Shown: one piece after another, positions 62,698 to 64,000 of the stretch
Layout of the letters: every line of letters begins with the position of its first letter
Numbering within the stretch: position 1 is the first letter of the stretch
Program-made: the position numbers and the translations under genes
Notes under the pieces: model-generated
What the model was told of the DNA's origin: nothing
Databases searched by the model: none
The model's input: the letters and a program-made list of their open reading frames with translations, nothing else
Virus record (IMG/VR): IMGVR_UViG_3300009129_000005
Location: 59,389 to 123,388 of that record
Reading direction: 5' to 3' (one strand)
Origin: a virus
DNA length: 64,000 bases

Positions 62698-63884
62698 GAC
62701 AAGTAAAAAAAGTAAACGTATGCCGTAGTTGTGGTTACGATAACATGCCTACAGTATTTGATATGGGTGACTTAAAAATTAATGCATTTATGAAAGAGCC
62801 TAACACTGATGTAGGTACTGCACCACTTACACTTGTGCATTGTCCTGAGTGTGACTTAATACAACTAGACCATACAGTACGTGAGCAAGAGTTATATGAA
62901 AACTATTGGTACTTGTCAAGACTAAACAAAAAGATTGTTGACAATTTAGAAAGCATTACTAAAGCAGTAACTATTAATGACGGAGATATTGTACTAGACA
63001 TTGGTGCTAATGATGGAACCCTATTAAGTTTTTATCCTGACACAGTTACTCGTGTTGGATGTGATCCTGCTAAAAATATTCATAACGAATTAGTTAAGCA
63101 TACTGACATTATGATACCAGACTTCTTTAATTGGGATAACTGGATTAGACATGTAGGTTTAACTCGTCGTGCTAATGTAATTACTACAGTAGCTATGTTC
63201 TATGACTTAGACGATCCTAATGCATTTGTGCAAGACATTGTTCGTGTATTAAGTAAAGACGGTGTGTGGCTATGTCAACTTATGACGGCTCGTCCTATGC
63301 TAGACAGTAACGACCTTGGAAATATTATACACGAACACATAGAGTATTACAGTTACAAGAGCTTAGTAACATTAATGGAAAGACATGGGCTTGAGATATA
63401 TAAGGTACGTGAGAATGATATCAACGGAGGTAGCTATCAGTTATTCATTAGACATTACAATACTGGCAGTGTAGACTTCCAAGAAGATATTAGTAGTGAA
63501 CGTATCAGTGCTTGGGCAGATAACATTGCAACGAATCGTACAGACACTATGGAGTTTATTCATAGAGAAGTTGCTAATGGTAAAAAGATTTACATAATGG
63601 GTGCTAGTACTAAAGGCAATACTATTATGCAGTACTATGGATTAGATAGTGATACTATTACTGGAGCGGCTGAAATACATCCAGACAAGGTTGGAAAGTA
63701 TTTAGTAGGAAGTAGTATTCCTATTGTACACGAAGATGATGCAAAGAAAGATGCAGACTATTTTCTAGTGTTCCCATTTCATTTTAAAGAATTATTTGTA
63801 AACAAGATTATGAAAGACTGGATAGCTGAAGGTGGACAACTAATATTCTGCACACCAAAGTTTGAGGTAGTTGGTAATGAGTAA
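62694..63884 (+). CDS. Sugar C-methyltransferase (NovU/TylC3 type) with zinc domain
   Basis: 396 residues. N-terminal zinc site C10, C13 (VCRSCG) and C50, C53 (HCPECD), then the SAM loop VLDIGANDGTLLSFYP near residue 99, NIIHEHIEYYSYKSLVTLMERHGLEI and NGGSYQLFIRHYN, and a C-terminal NAD-like MGASTKGNTIMQYYGL. All three parts are the layout of nucleotide-sugar C3-methyltransferases. Adds a methyl to C3 of a keto-sugar. Stop overlaps the next start by 8 bases. Confidence 0.9.
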   Translation: MRQVKKVNVCRSCGYDNMPTVFDMGDLKINAFMKEPNTDVGTAPLTLVHCPECDLIQLDHTVREQELYENYWYLSRLNKKIVDNLESITKAVTINDGDIVLDIGANDGTLLSFYPDTVTRVGCDPAKNIHNELVKHTDIMIPDFFNWDNWIRHVGLTRRANVITTVAMFYDLDDPNAFVQDIVRVLSKDGVWLCQLMTARPMLDSNDLGNIIHEHIEYYSYKSLVTLMERHGLEIYKVRENDINGGSYQLFIRHYNTGSVDFQEDISSERISAWADNIATNRTDTMEFIHREVANGKKIYIMGASTKGNTIMQYYGLDSDTITGAAEIHPDKVGKYLVGSSIPIVHEDDAKKDADYFLVFPFHFKELFVNKIMKDWIAEGGQLIFCTPKFEVVGNE

Positions 63885-64000
63885 AATAGTATTAGCCACA
63901 GGTGGGTTTGATCCACTGCATGGTGGACACATAGAATACTTTGAAGCGTCTAAGAAGTTAGGTGACAAACTAATTGTAGGTATTAATTCTGATGAGTGGT
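63877..64000 (+). CDS. Nucleotidyltransferase, partial at window end
   Basis: The first 41 residues (MSKIVLATGGFDPLHGGHIE and on) carry the HxGH-type motif DPLHGGH of the cytidylyl/adenylyltransferase family, as in HldE/RfaE and glycerol-3-phosphate cytidylyltransferase. The frame runs out of the window. It would activate a sugar phosphate for the pathway above. Confidence 0.8.
   Translation, partial: MSKIVLATGGFDPLHGGHIEYFEASKKLGDKLIVGINSDEW

Noticed and set aside
1-64000. CRISPR array, insertion sequence or prophage attachment site
   Set aside because: No evenly spaced direct repeats, no transposase and no integrase gene were seen in the window.

Overview
The window is part of a large T4-type myovirus genome, most likely a marine phage with an AT-rich host (Pelagibacter-like or a similar pelagic bacterium). 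Supporting evidence is the low GC, the T4 core genes (gp20, gp21, gp22, gp23, gp26, gp46, gp47, gp55, gp53, gp5, gp25, gp6), tail fibres with the DDLSEG-NLY repeat common in marine T4-like phages, and late-promoter boxes of the form NATAAATA. I saw no tRNA, CRISPR array, insertion sequence or photosynthesis gene. The host is inferred, not shown.

Layout. (1) 1-8266, minus strand: five fibre or appendage proteins with shared repeats and modules. (2) 8340-8640: a small structured RNA with its own sigma70-type promoter and terminator. (3) 8735-18536, minus: the head module in T4 order (portal, small protein, acidic core protein, protease, scaffold, capsid), preceded by two tandem paralogous tape-measure-like genes. 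(4) 18643-19697, plus: gp26 with a -1 frame extension downstream of a slippery heptamer and a stem-loop. (5) 19694-25061, minus: a small unknown gene, a second structured RNA locus, a GIY-YIG-like gene, a 52-residue gene missed by a length cut-off, then gp46, gp47 and late sigma factor gp55 behind a perfect sigma70 promoter. (6) 25164-47376, plus: a nucleotidylyltransferase, then a baseplate module (gp48-like, gp53, hub candidate, gp5 without lysozyme, a separate degenerate lysozyme, gp25, gp6, a 3464-residue giant protein, three appendage proteins). (7) 47441-64000 and beyond, plus: about 19 tightly packed, mostly overlapping genes for glycan work. These are glycosyltransferases, three consecutive radical SAM enzymes with an N-terminal cysteine-rich (twitch/SPASM-like) domain, an SDR epimerase, a TylF-type and an FkbM-type methyltransferase, a short UDP-sugar dehydrogenase, a cupin, a short DegT-type protein, a sulfotransferase, a NovU/TylC3-type C-methyltransferase and a nucleotidyltransferase.

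How it works together. Modules 3, 4 and 6 build the head and baseplate. gp55 would direct late transcription from the NATAAATA boxes, while gp46/47 serve recombination. Module 7 starts at a sigma70-type promoter, so it may be expressed before the late genes and could decorate phage particles or alter host surface glycans. The most unusual items are the two promoter-driven structured RNAs, the apparent -1 frameshift in gp26, and the triple radical SAM block inside a phage glycan operon.
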